In this document: piece after piece, positions 16,346 to 24,534 of the stretch
Numbering within the stretch: position 1 is the first letter of the stretch
Layout: every line of letters begins with the position of its first letter
From: Candidatus Magasanikiibacteriota bacterium
GTDB taxonomy: Bacteria; Patescibacteriota; Patescibacteriia; Magasanikbacterales; GWA2-37-8
Length of the DNA: 44,662 bases
NCBI GenBank assembly: GCA_016234265.1
Contig: JACRFW010000006.1
Location: 1 to 44,662 of the forward strand
Direction of reading: 5' to 3'
Program-made: the position numbers and the translations under genes
Notes under the pieces: model-generated
Databases searched by the model: none
The model's input: the letters and a program-made list of their open reading frames with translations, nothing else
Told to the model about the DNA's origin: nothing

Positions 16346-18179
16346 TAGGTCTCTTTTCCGTCTTTGTAAAGAGGAACTGCCCGACATAGTCGCGGATTTT
16401 ATTGCGGATATAGTTGGTATCAGCCCAGGAGAGCGGGTCGGACTCAATGACCATTTTTTTCACGCGGTGGCGCATATCTTCAATCAGCTCTTTGTGGCTT
16501 TTCAGAAAGACAAAACCGCGCGAGATGATATCCGGATTTTGGACCAGCTTGCCGGTTTTGCTATCCACGGTCGCAATAATCACCACCATGCCGTCTTCGG
16601 CCAGCACTTGGCGGTCGCGCAGAACGACGTTAGTTTCATCGGATACGCCCAGGCCGTCTACGAATACATAGTCAGCCGGCAATTTGGCTTTGGTGAGCAC
16701 ACCAGCGCCATCTTTGAATTCCATTACTTGGCCATTGTCCGCGATGAAAACATTTTCTTTGGGCATGCCGAGCGCCAAGGCCACTTTAGCGTTGTAGCGC
16801 AACAGGAAATGGTTGCCGTGGATAGGCACAAAATATTTTGGGTTCAGGAGGCGGATCATGAGTTTCACGTCTTCGGCCTTGGCGTGGCCGCCGGCATGCA
16901 CGTCCATCATTTGGTAGTGAATGACCTCGGCGCCTTTCCGGAACAAGGTGTCTTTGAGGCGCTGGACGGTACGCTCGTTGCCCGGGATAACCGAAGATGA
17001 GAAAACAACAGTATCGCCTTCTTCCAGTCTCACCTCGCGGTGTTCGCCGTTGGCAATGCGCATCAGGGAGGCATTTTTTTCGCCCTGCGCCCCGGTGCAG
17101 ATGATAACAATTTTGTTCATCGGGTATTTGTGGATGAAACGGAGATCAATAAGAGTTTTGGGGCTGAATTTCATGTAGCCCAGCTCTTTGGCGATCTCTA
17201 CATTGCTTTTCATACTGAAGCCGCCAAGGGCGACTACTTTACCTAGTTTTTCGGAAACTTCTATGATTTGTTTGACACGGGAGAGGAGCGAGGCAAAAGT
17301 GCCGATAATAATGCGGCCGGGAGCTTTGGCAATAATGTCTTCCAGGTTAACGCCGATTTCCGACTCGGAAATTTGGTGTCCGGGCTGGGAGGCGTTGGTA
17401 GAGTCGCTCAAAAGCGCTAAGACGCCTTCACTCCCGATCCGGGCGATTTTTTGGAGGTCAGCTGGCGCTTCCCCGGTCGGTTGATAATCAAATTTCCAGT
17501 CGCCGGTGTGAATGATGATGCCTTCCGGCGTTTTCACGACCACCCCGATGGAGTCGGGGATGTTGTGGTTCAGGTGGAAAAAAGAAATATCAAAAGCGCC
17601 CAGGCGCAGGGTATCGTTGGCGGTGACGTTGTGGATGTTCAGTGGTTTTAGTTCCTTGTAGTCTTCTTGGCGTTTTTTGATGATGGCGCTTGTGATGGGC
17701 AGAGCGTAGATAGGCGGGTTACCCAGCTGAGGGATGACGTGAGGAATGGCGCCGATGTGGTCGTAGTGGCCATGAGTGATGATAACGCCGCGGATATTTT
17801 TTTCTTTCCCTCGGAGATAGCTCATGTTGGGGATGATATAATCAATGCCCGGCATATCTTCTTCGGGGAATTGCAGGCCCAGGTCAACGAGAATGATATC
17901 GTTGCCGTACTCAAACAAGGTGCAGTTGCGGCCAATTTCTTCTAAGCCCCCTAAGACCGCTACCCGCAGTTTTAGCGTGCCGTCGTTGGGAGTAGCGGCT
18001 GTTGCCATACGAGTAGCGAGGAGTGTTGCGGGAGCGTTTCCGATATGACTGGGGATAGCAAAGCGTGATGAGGGCGAGGTCAAAGGCCTCGTTTGAAAGT
18101 TCCGACGGTGTCGGTGAGCCTGCTTGTTGGCGTGGTCGGGTCTGCCTGTTGGCGTCGCCGACAGCGGTTTGGTCATCAT
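16317..18179 (-). CDS. rnj: Ribonuclease J
   Basis: Metallo-beta-lactamase/beta-CASP RNase with endo- and 5'-3' exonuclease activity in mRNA decay and rRNA maturation. The metal site H136-G-H138-Y-D140-H141 is intact, followed by the beta-CASP domain and the conserved PIHGNHFLL and GRIIIGTFASLLSR-type segments. The 620 residues exceed the usual 550-560 because of a basic, low-complexity N-terminal extension of about 67 residues before LKLRVAVLGGLEEIGRN. A start at Met58 would give a family-size protein, so the first 57 residues are less certain. tRNA-Leu lies 47 nt upstream on the same strand and may be co-transcribed. Confidence 0.94.
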   Translation of the reverse strand: MMTKPLSATPTGRPDHANKQAHRHRRNFQTRPLTSPSSRFAIPSHIGNAPATLLATRMATAATPNDGTLKLRVAVLGGLEEIGRNCTLFEYGNDIILVDLGLQFPEEDMPGIDYIIPNMSYLRGKEKNIRGVIITHGHYDHIGAIPHVIPQLGNPPIYALPITSAIIKKRQEDYKELKPLNIHNVTANDTLRLGAFDISFFHLNHNIPDSIGVVVKTPEGIIIHTGDWKFDYQPTGEAPADLQKIARIGSEGVLALLSDSTNASQPGHQISESEIGVNLEDIIAKAPGRIIIGTFASLLSRVKQIIEVSEKLGKVVALGGFSMKSNVEIAKELGYMKFSPKTLIDLRFIHKYPMNKIVIICTGAQGEKNASLMRIANGEHREVRLEEGDTVVFSSSVIPGNERTVQRLKDTLFRKGAEVIHYQMMDVHAGGHAKAEDVKLMIRLLNPKYFVPIHGNHFLLRYNAKVALALGMPKENVFIADNGQVMEFKDGAGVLTKAKLPADYVFVDGLGVSDETNVVLRDRQVLAEDGMVVIIATVDSKTGKLVQNPDIISRGFVFLKSHKELIEDMRHRVKKMVIESDPLSWADTNYIRNKIRDYVGQFLFTKTEKRPMILPVVIEV

Positions 18180-18226
18180 AGAGATACCTAAAATAAATGA
18201 GTGAAGAAGAAAAAATTACAATTTAG

Positions 18227-18308
18227 TGCGGACGGAGGGACTCGAACCCTCAAGGATTGCTCCATACGCTTCTGAGACGTACGCGTATACCAGTTCCGCC
18301 ACGTCCGC
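18227..18308 (-). tRNA. tRNA-Leu (anticodon CAG)
   Basis: Minus-strand cloverleaf with acceptor GCGGACG/CGTCCGC, anticodon stem TACGT/GCGTA around the loop CTCAGAA (anticodon CAG, reading CUG), a long class II variable arm and a T-arm containing GTTCGAGTCC. CCA is not encoded. The long variable arm and CAG anticodon identify leucine. Confidence 0.95.
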
Positions 18309-18404
18309 TTGTGATTAGTTTGAAAAGTTATCAAGTAGAAAGTTACAAGGTAATAGAATCTGAAACTTTATAACTTTTTACTTTACAAACTTATGAACTT
18401 CAGG

Positions 18405-20363
18405 CTACTTCCACTGCCATTTTGTTTTGATATACCAGTGGCTCAGGTCGTTGAATCGATCCGAGGGAGTTTCCAGACGCGCGTCTTCAATACCCTGCAC
18501 ATTACTCGTCACCATAAAGGTGTGCCGGGGAGAGAATAAAAATACCGCCGGGATTTCTTTAGCTAGAATTTCTTGGAATTTTACGTAAGCATCAATGCGT
18601 TTAGTTTCGTTTTGTTCGGAGCGGACACTTTCCAACGTCTTGTCGGCATTACGATTGGTAAAGACCGCCACGTTCAGACCCGGGTACTCTGCTTGCGAGG
18701 AATGCCAAAAAGGAAACGGATCAGGGTTGATATAGCCGATGATTTCTCCATAGAGAAGAACCTGGTAGCTGCGGTTTTTCAGAATATCGCGGACGATCTG
18801 GCGGCTATCAATGGCTACCACGGTGGCGCGTATCCCGAGATCCCGCCACATGGCGACAATCAGTTCAGCCACTTTGGTGTATTCGGGAGCGTCAACGGTA
18901 GTGACGGCCAGTTCAAGTAAACGGCCATCTTTGTTCCGGCGGTAGAAGGTCTGGTCGGCGGCCATTTCTTGGCGGACAGCGCTGGTAAGTTGTTTGTTGA
19001 TTGCTTGTTCACGCGCGGTGATTTTATCGGGAGTAGAACTATTCGCTTTTTTGAATGTTTCCAGTTCAGCTTGGTAATTTTTAAAGAGCGTATCATAGCG
19101 CAGTTTAAAATAACCCTCCGGCTCAAGGCGTAGCCAGGTTTTATCAAGGAGCGCGTTCGCGGCCGCCAGATCAACTCCCAGGGGTTTCGTCGCGCTGTTA
19201 AAGCCCGTGCTGCCGGGCAAAATAGGCCCCTCAATAACTTCGCCGAGTCCATCAAGCGCTTCGGTCACAAGGCGTTTTTTATCAATCGCTTGGGCCAAGG
19301 CCAGCCGCAGAGCGTCTTCTTTAAGCAGGTTCTCGGTGGCCTGATTGAAAAAGAGGGCGGTGTACTGGGGCAGCTGGAGATGATAGGAAAGTAAACTTTT
19401 ACCAGTTAATTTATTTTGGATCGGGCGCGGGACGAAATTGAGCGCGTTTACTGTTTGGGCGCGGAGCGCTTCCGAGGCCCCCTGGTAGTCATCAAAAAAT
19501 TTGAACGTGAGGGTTTTAATATAGGGTTTGTCCCCGTGGTACCATTGGTTTCTGGTCAGGGTAAAACTATCAATTTTGCCGGCGCCGCCCTTTAGTAATT
19601 TATTGAATTGCCAGGCGCCGGCGCCGACCGGCTGGAGATTGCTCTTAGCCAGACGAATAGCGCTTGGTGCGCTGTTACTCCAGATATGCTCGGGGATGAT
19701 GCCGACGGTGAGGCTGCCCAAGAATGGCACGAACGGTTCTTTGAGAGTGAAGCGGACGGTTCTATCGTCAATTTTTTCCGCCTTTACTCCCTGGAAAGCC
19801 GCCAAGAGCGGGCTGCCGACTTCGGGATTTTGGATAAGTTCAAAGGTGTAGACAACATCTTCGGCCGTCAGCGGTTCGCCATCTGACCAGCGGAGATTTT
19901 GGCGCAACGTCATGATGTAGGTTTTTTTGTCGTCGCTTACCGTGTAGCTTTCGGCCAGATCCGGTGTGAGCGTTAGGTCCTTGGCGCGACGGAACAACCC
20001 GGCGTAGACGAGCGCGACCAGGTCGGCATCAACATCGTTTCTCCCCGCAAAGAGCGGGTTCACATATTTTGGTTGTCCCACGATGGCTTCACTGTATTCG
20101 CCTCCTTCTTTTGGCGCTGAGACGATGTGTCGGGACAACCAAATGGCGGTGGCGCCGACAACGCCGATGGCAATGAGTACGATACCGAGCAACGCCACGC
20201 GTTTCTCAGCCGAGCTTAAGAAATGCCGGATATATTTGAGCTGTGACCAGTGGGGGAGGAGGCGTCCCTGGGTATTTTTTACCAGTTGTTGATCAAGTTG
20301 ATTATATGAGGAAAGCATCTGGCGTTTCTTTTTTAGCCACGATGCCAAAGTATTCCAGATCAT
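18405..20363 (-). CDS. Family 5 ABC-type solute-binding protein, membrane-anchored
   Basis: A 652-residue protein of the OppA/DppA/NikA group, which binds peptides or similar solutes outside the membrane. An unusual basic cytoplasmic N-terminus of about 55 residues leads to one membrane helix at about 56-77, used in place of a cleaved lipoprotein signal. The SBP_bac_5 domain then begins with GGEYSEAIVGQPKYVNPLFA and includes TLRQNLRWSDGEPLTAEDVV followed by YTFELI, a hallmark of the family. No permease or ATPase gene is adjacent, so the partner transporter is elsewhere or absent. A promoter at 20373-20400 lies just before the start. Confidence 0.88.
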   Translation of the reverse strand: MIWNTLASWLKKKRQMLSSYNQLDQQLVKNTQGRLLPHWSQLKYIRHFLSSAEKRVALLGIVLIAIGVVGATAIWLSRHIVSAPKEGGEYSEAIVGQPKYVNPLFAGRNDVDADLVALVYAGLFRRAKDLTLTPDLAESYTVSDDKKTYIMTLRQNLRWSDGEPLTAEDVVYTFELIQNPEVGSPLLAAFQGVKAEKIDDRTVRFTLKEPFVPFLGSLTVGIIPEHIWSNSAPSAIRLAKSNLQPVGAGAWQFNKLLKGGAGKIDSFTLTRNQWYHGDKPYIKTLTFKFFDDYQGASEALRAQTVNALNFVPRPIQNKLTGKSLLSYHLQLPQYTALFFNQATENLLKEDALRLALAQAIDKKRLVTEALDGLGEVIEGPILPGSTGFNSATKPLGVDLAAANALLDKTWLRLEPEGYFKLRYDTLFKNYQAELETFKKANSSTPDKITAREQAINKQLTSAVRQEMAADQTFYRRNKDGRLLELAVTTVDAPEYTKVAELIVAMWRDLGIRATVVAIDSRQIVRDILKNRSYQVLLYGEIIGYINPDPFPFWHSSQAEYPGLNVAVFTNRNADKTLESVRSEQNETKRIDAYVKFQEILAKEIPAVFLFSPRHTFMVTSNVQGIEDARLETPSDRFNDLSHWYIKTKWQWK

Positions 20364-20372
20364 GGGGAGATA

Positions 20373-20400
20373 GTTATATGGCCTTATTCGGGGTGAACAA
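20373..20400 (-). promoter_or_regulatory. Putative promoter of the solute-binding protein gene
   Basis: On the minus strand TTGTTC (20395-20400), 16 bp and TATAAC (20373-20378). Only 9 nt separate the -10 box from the ATG at 20363, so transcripts would be nearly or fully leaderless. Confidence 0.5.
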
Positions 20401-20444
20401 AAGTATGCAAGGCCGTTGGCGGGGAACCCGAGGAGGAGTTCTGT

Positions 20445-20663
20445 TTAGAAGAACAGCCTCGCGAGAGACACGCCGAAAAAGACGATGGCGACGCCGATGG
20501 TGGCGTAGTGAAGTATTTTATCAATGCCGCGTTTTGTGCTGTAGATATTGCTGGTTCCGCCAAAAACACCGCTTAGGCCAGCCCCCTTCTGTTGGAGCAG
20601 AATGATCGCAACGAGCAGTACGGCGAGAACAATTTGTAAGCTATTGTAGATAGTTTCTTTCAT
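20445..20663 (-). CDS. secG: Preprotein translocase subunit SecG
   Basis: A 72-residue membrane protein that assists SecYE in protein export. Two hydrophobic helices (about 3-22 and 50-70) flank the conserved cytosolic loop LLQQKGAGLSGVFGG followed by TSNIYSTKRGIDK. The longer frame to 20690 is rejected because that Met lies inside the promoter. The Met at 20663 is 17 nt from the -10 box. Confidence 0.93.
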   Translation of the reverse strand: MKETIYNSLQIVLAVLLVAIILLQQKGAGLSGVFGGTSNIYSTKRGIDKILHYATIGVAIVFFGVSLARLFF

Positions 20664-20680
20664 AGCAGAGATTGGTGGGT

Positions 20681-20709
20681 AGGATACCACAGCTCTCGTG
20701 TCTTGTCAA
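20681..20709 (-). promoter_or_regulatory. Promoter of secG
   Basis: On the minus strand TTGACA (20704-20709), a 17-bp spacer and TATCCT (20681-20686). The expected +1 near 20674 leaves a leader of about 11 nt before the ATG at 20663, fixing the secG start. Confidence 0.75.
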
Positions 20710-20777
20710 CAGACCGGTTCTCTGGTATATTAGGCCGCTACGTCGTTCTCCCCATTATCTGGTTCGTACTTTCGTGT

Positions 20778-20783
20778 TATACT
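20778..20783 (+). promoter_or_regulatory. -10 element of the DsbA-fold/VirB2-like pair
   Basis: TATACT ends 8 nt before the ATG at 20792, so the transcript would begin at or within 1-2 nt of the start codon. The -35 region is weak (TTATCT at 17 bp). Confidence 0.5.
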
Positions 20784-20791
20784 AGTGACGT

Positions 20792-21577
20792 ATGAACTAC
20801 GAACACACTACGAAAACACGAAATATGTTGGAAGGAGTAAACGAACAACGGCCCTGGTACGGGCATTGGTGGGGGAAAATACTGATTGGGCTGATGGTTT
20901 TTTCTCTGGTGATTCTGTTTGTGTTCATTGCCATCACACTCATGTTTTGGTGGCAAATAAAACATGGTCAGAAGCCGGATCTCGGCGTGCCGCCAGCTGG
21001 TTCATTTTCATTCATGGCGTCATTCGCCGCGTCTGGGGCGGCCCATATTGATCGCTCACGGCTAGAAACCGCCGATGACCCGAGCCTCGGTCGCACTGGG
21101 GCACCGATAACAGTCGTTGAATTTATTGATCTTAAATGTCCCAATTCTCGAGCGGCCGCGCCTATAATGGATAAGGTGATTGCCCGCTATGGAGCGAAAG
21201 TTCATTTGATTATCCGTGATTTCCCCGTTGAATCAACCCATCCCGGGGCAACGGAGCTCTCGGAGCTGGCGTATTGCGCCGATCAACAGCATCGTTTTTG
21301 GCCAATGTACCAAGTATTATTTAGTGAGCAAGACACACTTTCCGCCGCTCTTGATGATACCGCGCTCTCGCGTCTGGCTGATCGTTCAGGCACTGACTTT
21401 GCCACTTTAAAAACCTGCCTCGCCACCGCCGCCCCGCTTCAGGAAATACGGGCTGACTACCTGACCGGCATTTCCGCCGGTGTGCGCGGCACGCCAACAT
21501 TTTTCATCAACGGGCAAAAGGTGGAGGGGGTAATACCATTTGAGACATGGGAGAAGTATTTAGAGAAAGTGAAATGA
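20792..21577 (+). CDS. Membrane-anchored DsbA-fold protein with one active-site cysteine
   Basis: A 261-residue thioredoxin-like protein of the DsbA/Thioredoxin_4 group, with one membrane helix at about 29-53 and the fold outside the membrane. The active-site position reads C116-P-N-S119, so the second cysteine of C-x-x-C is missing; the cis-proline loop GTPTFFINGQ is kept. It may act as a monothiol isomerase or holdase rather than a disulfide oxidase. It overlaps the next gene by ATGA, a strong sign of coupled translation with the cysteine-rich VirB2-like protein, its likely client. The same order recurs at 36500/35081. Confidence 0.85.
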   Translation: MNYEHTTKTRNMLEGVNEQRPWYGHWWGKILIGLMVFSLVILFVFIAITLMFWWQIKHGQKPDLGVPPAGSFSFMASFAASGAAHIDRSRLETADDPSLGRTGAPITVVEFIDLKCPNSRAAAPIMDKVIARYGAKVHLIIRDFPVESTHPGATELSELAYCADQQHRFWPMYQVLFSEQDTLSAALDDTALSRLADRSGTDFATLKTCLATAAPLQEIRADYLTGISAGVRGTPTFFINGQKVEGVIPFETWEKYLEKVK

Positions 21578-23142
21578 AATTTTATATGTTCCGCTGGTTG
21601 ATATTATTTGTCGTATTAGCTGGGGCAGTATTGCCAGCTGCCTCTGCCCTGGCTGCCGATACCACTCCGCCGGAGTTTAATCCGCTATGTTGGCAGAAGA
21701 AACAATGTGACAGCGTGCGCCAGCAGATTGCTGGTAAATCCGGACAACCACTCACCCAAGCTGATCGGGAAGCTTTAAAAGAAGGTTTTATCACCGGCCC
21801 GGAAGCTATTCCCTGCGCTGGTGGCAAAACAGGCAGCGACGAAGAATGGGGCCGATGTCTGCCGGCCAATGTGGCCAAGACGGAAATAGCTTTCGGAGGC
21901 AAGCGCTCTTTTTTGAATATTGGCGACTTCATTCAGTCAAACTATCGTTACGCGTTGAGCATTGTCGGTATTTTAGCCGCGATAATGGTCGTGGTGGCGG
22001 GCTTCCAGTGGGTGACCAGCGGCGGCAATAGCGAAGCCATCACGAGCGCCAAAAAGCGCATCGGCGGCGCATTGATTGGGTTGTTTATTGCCTACATGTC
22101 GTATTTTATTTTGAACACCATTAACCCGGCTTTGGTGAATTTGCGTTTGCCGCAAAATTGGCTGATTCGCCCCCAGAGTATTGTCCCGGCATTTTGCGCG
22201 GCCGCGCCAACATCCACTACTCGTTTAGCCAAGGCGGCCGAGAAAGATCAGCAGAGTGTGGAAGTTAAGCCGCCAGCTCAAATAGATTACAGTTTGGCTT
22301 ATGACCCAGCCACCACGACTGGCGCTTTTGCTTGTGGCTCCCGTTACTTTGTTGAGGGCGGTGGCAATACCACTTGTTTCGGTGATCTCTGCGGGCCAAA
22401 TTCTCTTTGTGTCAATTTCAATAGTTCAGACAGCAAAAACCCCTATAATTGTCAGCAAGGAATTTTGGCCGGGACAATATCTGGCAGCGGCCAGGGGTTG
22501 AGTACGGTTGTTATTGATGGCCCTGTGGAGTTATGGGCTTTTTGCAAGAGCGGTGAAAGAAAACGAGTAGATAGCGTTTCAGCCGTCAATGATCGTCAGC
22601 CGGCAACATACATTTTTGCTACTGACCAGACAAAACTTGCTCAGGCCTGTGGCTCACCGGAGAGCGCTCTTGGTTTTTATTTGGTGGCTGAGGTGAACGA
22701 TGAGACTGGTTTAACGGGAAAGTTCATTGAAGGCGCGCCATGGAGCTGGGGCCTTGATGACTGGCATGCGGTTGGCCGATTGCCCAAGTCTGGATCATGT
22801 TCGATTAATCTAGCAAAAGTCGCCAACCGGATTGCTGATGTTTTTATACCATGTAATCAAGAGGTGAGCTGGTTGGCCTGCAGCGCCACTTTTTTTAGTA
22901 ATAGCCGGCCGATGAATGATGTATATCCATCTTTAGCAAAGGATTCTGAGTTTCAAACTTATTTATTGTCATCTAGTGATTTAGCGCGCGGTTTTCAATG
23001 TGATCTTTCGATTGATCGTAGTGAGTTCCCGGCTCTTGATCTTACGCGGGACCCGAGCGGGAGGTATACATCAGGCGGCGGGGCTATTATTCAGAGCGAA
23101 GAAATTCAGAGAGCGTACAATCATGCCAAGTCCGTATACTAG
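21574..23142 (+). CDS. VirB2/TrbC-like pilin-region membrane protein with cysteine-rich exodomain
   Basis: About 522 residues. A signal peptide (1-27, ending SALA) is followed by a Cys-containing segment and a VirB2/TrbC-type hairpin: helix 127-148, the loop GGNSEAITSAKKRIGG, helix 164-184, ending NTINPAL. The C-terminal 330 residues are predicted external, rich in Cys and Asn, with no domain I recognise. The start is set at 21574, where ATG overlaps the stop of the DsbA-fold gene; the Met at 21547 lies inside that gene. VirB2-like proteins form type IV secretion pili, but no VirB4/VirD4 ATPase is in the window. A related protein, fused to a peptidase, is at 35081-36493. Confidence 0.8.
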   Translation: MKFYMFRWLILFVVLAGAVLPAASALAADTTPPEFNPLCWQKKQCDSVRQQIAGKSGQPLTQADREALKEGFITGPEAIPCAGGKTGSDEEWGRCLPANVAKTEIAFGGKRSFLNIGDFIQSNYRYALSIVGILAAIMVVVAGFQWVTSGGNSEAITSAKKRIGGALIGLFIAYMSYFILNTINPALVNLRLPQNWLIRPQSIVPAFCAAAPTSTTRLAKAAEKDQQSVEVKPPAQIDYSLAYDPATTTGAFACGSRYFVEGGGNTTCFGDLCGPNSLCVNFNSSDSKNPYNCQQGILAGTISGSGQGLSTVVIDGPVELWAFCKSGERKRVDSVSAVNDRQPATYIFATDQTKLAQACGSPESALGFYLVAEVNDETGLTGKFIEGAPWSWGLDDWHAVGRLPKSGSCSINLAKVANRIADVFIPCNQEVSWLACSATFFSNSRPMNDVYPSLAKDSEFQTYLLSSSDLARGFQCDLSIDRSEFPALDLTRDPSGRYTSGGGAIIQSEEIQRAYNHAKSVY

Positions 23143-23176
23143 ATACACTGTCTCATGCCGGGCAGCATAAAAACAT

Positions 23177-23251
23177 ATGAAAGATCATATTGTTATCAAA
23201 GGGGCCAGAGCCCACAACCTGAAAAATCTTAGGTTTCACCAGATCAATTAA
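23177..23251 (+). pseudogene. Remnant of a uvrA 5' end
   Basis: ATG at 23177 opens a 24-codon frame, [20 protein letters not shown] then HQIN and stop. The first 19 codons match the UvrA N-terminus ([19 protein letters not shown] in the intact gene at 24535). Over 42 aligned nucleotides 34 match, and the 18 nt at 23210-23227 are identical to 24568-24585. Homology ends abruptly just before the AT-rich promoter of the ATPase gene. Confidence 0.85.
23210..23227 (+). repeat. Left 18-bp direct repeat flanking the ATPase cassette
   Basis: GCCCACAACCTGAAAAAT here is repeated exactly at 24568-24585 within intact uvrA, 1358 bp away. It encodes the AHNLKN motif of UvrA. It bounds the ATPase segment like an attachment site or target duplication. 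Confidence 0.85.
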
Positions 23252-23310
23252 CCATTTTAATAGTAAAATGGAATATAAAGTTTGACATTTTAACAGTAAA
23301 ATGATACACT
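23252..23310 (+). promoter_or_regulatory. Promoter with twin palindromic operators for the ATPase gene
   Basis: TTGACA (23282-23287), 17 bp and TACACT (23305-23310) form the promoter. Two matching palindromes, CCATTTTA-ATAG-TAAAATGG (23252-23271) and CATTTTA-ACAG-TAAAATG (23286-23303), have centres 33 bp apart, about three helical turns. The second fills the space between -35 and -10. This is the layout of a repressor operator pair, so the ATPase gene is probably tightly or self-regulated. Confidence 0.75.
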
Positions 23311-23331
23311 ACTTCAAATAAACAGAAGAAT

Positions 23332-24498
23332 ATGGCTTATAATCGCAAAATTGAAGAACATATTGAAAAGTATCTGGCGGAAGACAGTAACAAGATTTTT
23401 TTTATGTGGGGTCCGCGCCGAGCGGGAAAAACTTTTATAATGAGGAAAATTAGCGAGAAATTGAAAGTGCCCCTTTTTAATTTTGATCTACGGTCGGATC
23501 AGGAAAAATTTCTGCCTGATCGGTCTGTTTTAAGCAAATTGGCGTCCGCCTTGCCGGTCATTTTAATTGATGAGGTACAAAATTTTCCGGAGGCTACCGT
23601 AGCCTTAAAGATTTTGTTTGATGAATTCAAAGTAAAAATAATCGCTACCGGCAGCAGCGAATTGCGACGGAAATCAACAGATTTTGATAGCCTGGCGGGT
23701 AGATTTATTGAATATAACTGTTTACCACTGTCGGCAAGTGAAATCAAAAATAATCTGTCTGTCAAACCTTATGAAGAATCGGTTTTTTCCAAATTTCTAA
23801 TGAGCGATGTATCAATATATGGTTCTTACCCGGAAATATATGGACAAAAAAAGAGTGAAGCGGAAAAAATAGATTTATTGCAAAATATTTTTGATACTTA
23901 TGTTTTGAAGGATATTGTTGACATCTATAATTTGCGCAACGCTAAACTCGCCAAGGATATTTTGGTCAAGGTAGCTTTACAGATAGGGAGCGAGATTTCA
24001 GTGAGAGAATTGGCGAACAGTTTAGGGTCTAATACAATGACTGTTTCAAATTACCTTGAAATATTCATTAAGAATTATATCTTACTTCCTTTGCCGGCTT
24101 TTAAAACCAATTTGCGCCGCGCCGTTTCCGCTCATCGCAAGCTCTATTTTTTGGATTTAGGTTTACGCAATATTTTAATTAAAGATTTCAGGCCTCTAGA
24201 TTTGCGGCCGGACAAAGGCGGCGTGTTTGAGAATTTTATCATTGCGGAATTTTTTAAAAAGGTTTTAAACGACCATCTTCATTGCTCGTTTTATTTTTAT
24301 CGTGAATACGGCGGCAAAGAAGTGGATTTGGTGGCGGAAAATTATAAGAAAGAATATTTCTGTTTTGAATCAAAATTTAATGGACATTCTGTCAGCCCAA
24401 TTTTTCCGTTACCTCATAAATTGGAAACCATCAATCAAAAAAATTACTTCAATTTGATTGAATCGCTCTGTCAGTTTTCAGATGTCTTGGCGTCATGA
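23332..24498 (+). CDS. AAA_14/DUF4143 ATPase
   Basis: A 388-residue COG1373-type ATPase. Walker A is G27-PRRAGK-T34 and Walker B is VILID80-E81-VQ; a TGSSEL sensor-like segment follows. The middle holds a winged-helix region (ISVRELANSLGSNTMTVSNY). The C-terminal DUF4143 part carries GGKEVDLVAENYKKEYFCFE followed by SK, with the spacing of a PD-(D/E)xK nuclease-like core. The biochemical role of the family is not known, and it is often horizontally acquired. The gene is clearly AT-richer than its neighbours and lies between a uvrA remnant and intact uvrA. It is inferred to be part of an inserted cassette with its own operators. Confidence 0.88.
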   Translation: MAYNRKIEEHIEKYLAEDSNKIFFMWGPRRAGKTFIMRKISEKLKVPLFNFDLRSDQEKFLPDRSVLSKLASALPVILIDEVQNFPEATVALKILFDEFKVKIIATGSSELRRKSTDFDSLAGRFIEYNCLPLSASEIKNNLSVKPYEESVFSKFLMSDVSIYGSYPEIYGQKKSEAEKIDLLQNIFDTYVLKDIVDIYNLRNAKLAKDILVKVALQIGSEISVRELANSLGSNTMTVSNYLEIFIKNYILLPLPAFKTNLRRAVSAHRKLYFLDLGLRNILIKDFRPLDLRPDKGGVFENFIIAEFFKKVLNDHLHCSFYFYREYGGKEVDLVAENYKKEYFCFESKFNGHSVSPIFPLPHKLETINQKNYFNLIESLCQFSDVLAS

Positions 24499-24534
24499 GT
24501 GACAAATAAATACTGCGCAATCATATTTCAATTT

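Noticed and set aside
20792-23142. A full type IV secretion system
   Set aside because: VirB2-like and peptidase pieces are present, but no VirB4, VirB6, VirB11 or VirD4 homologue lies in the window.
24499-24534. GTG start giving UvrA 12 more residues
   Set aside because: The extra residues do not match the UvrA start; Met at 24535 does.
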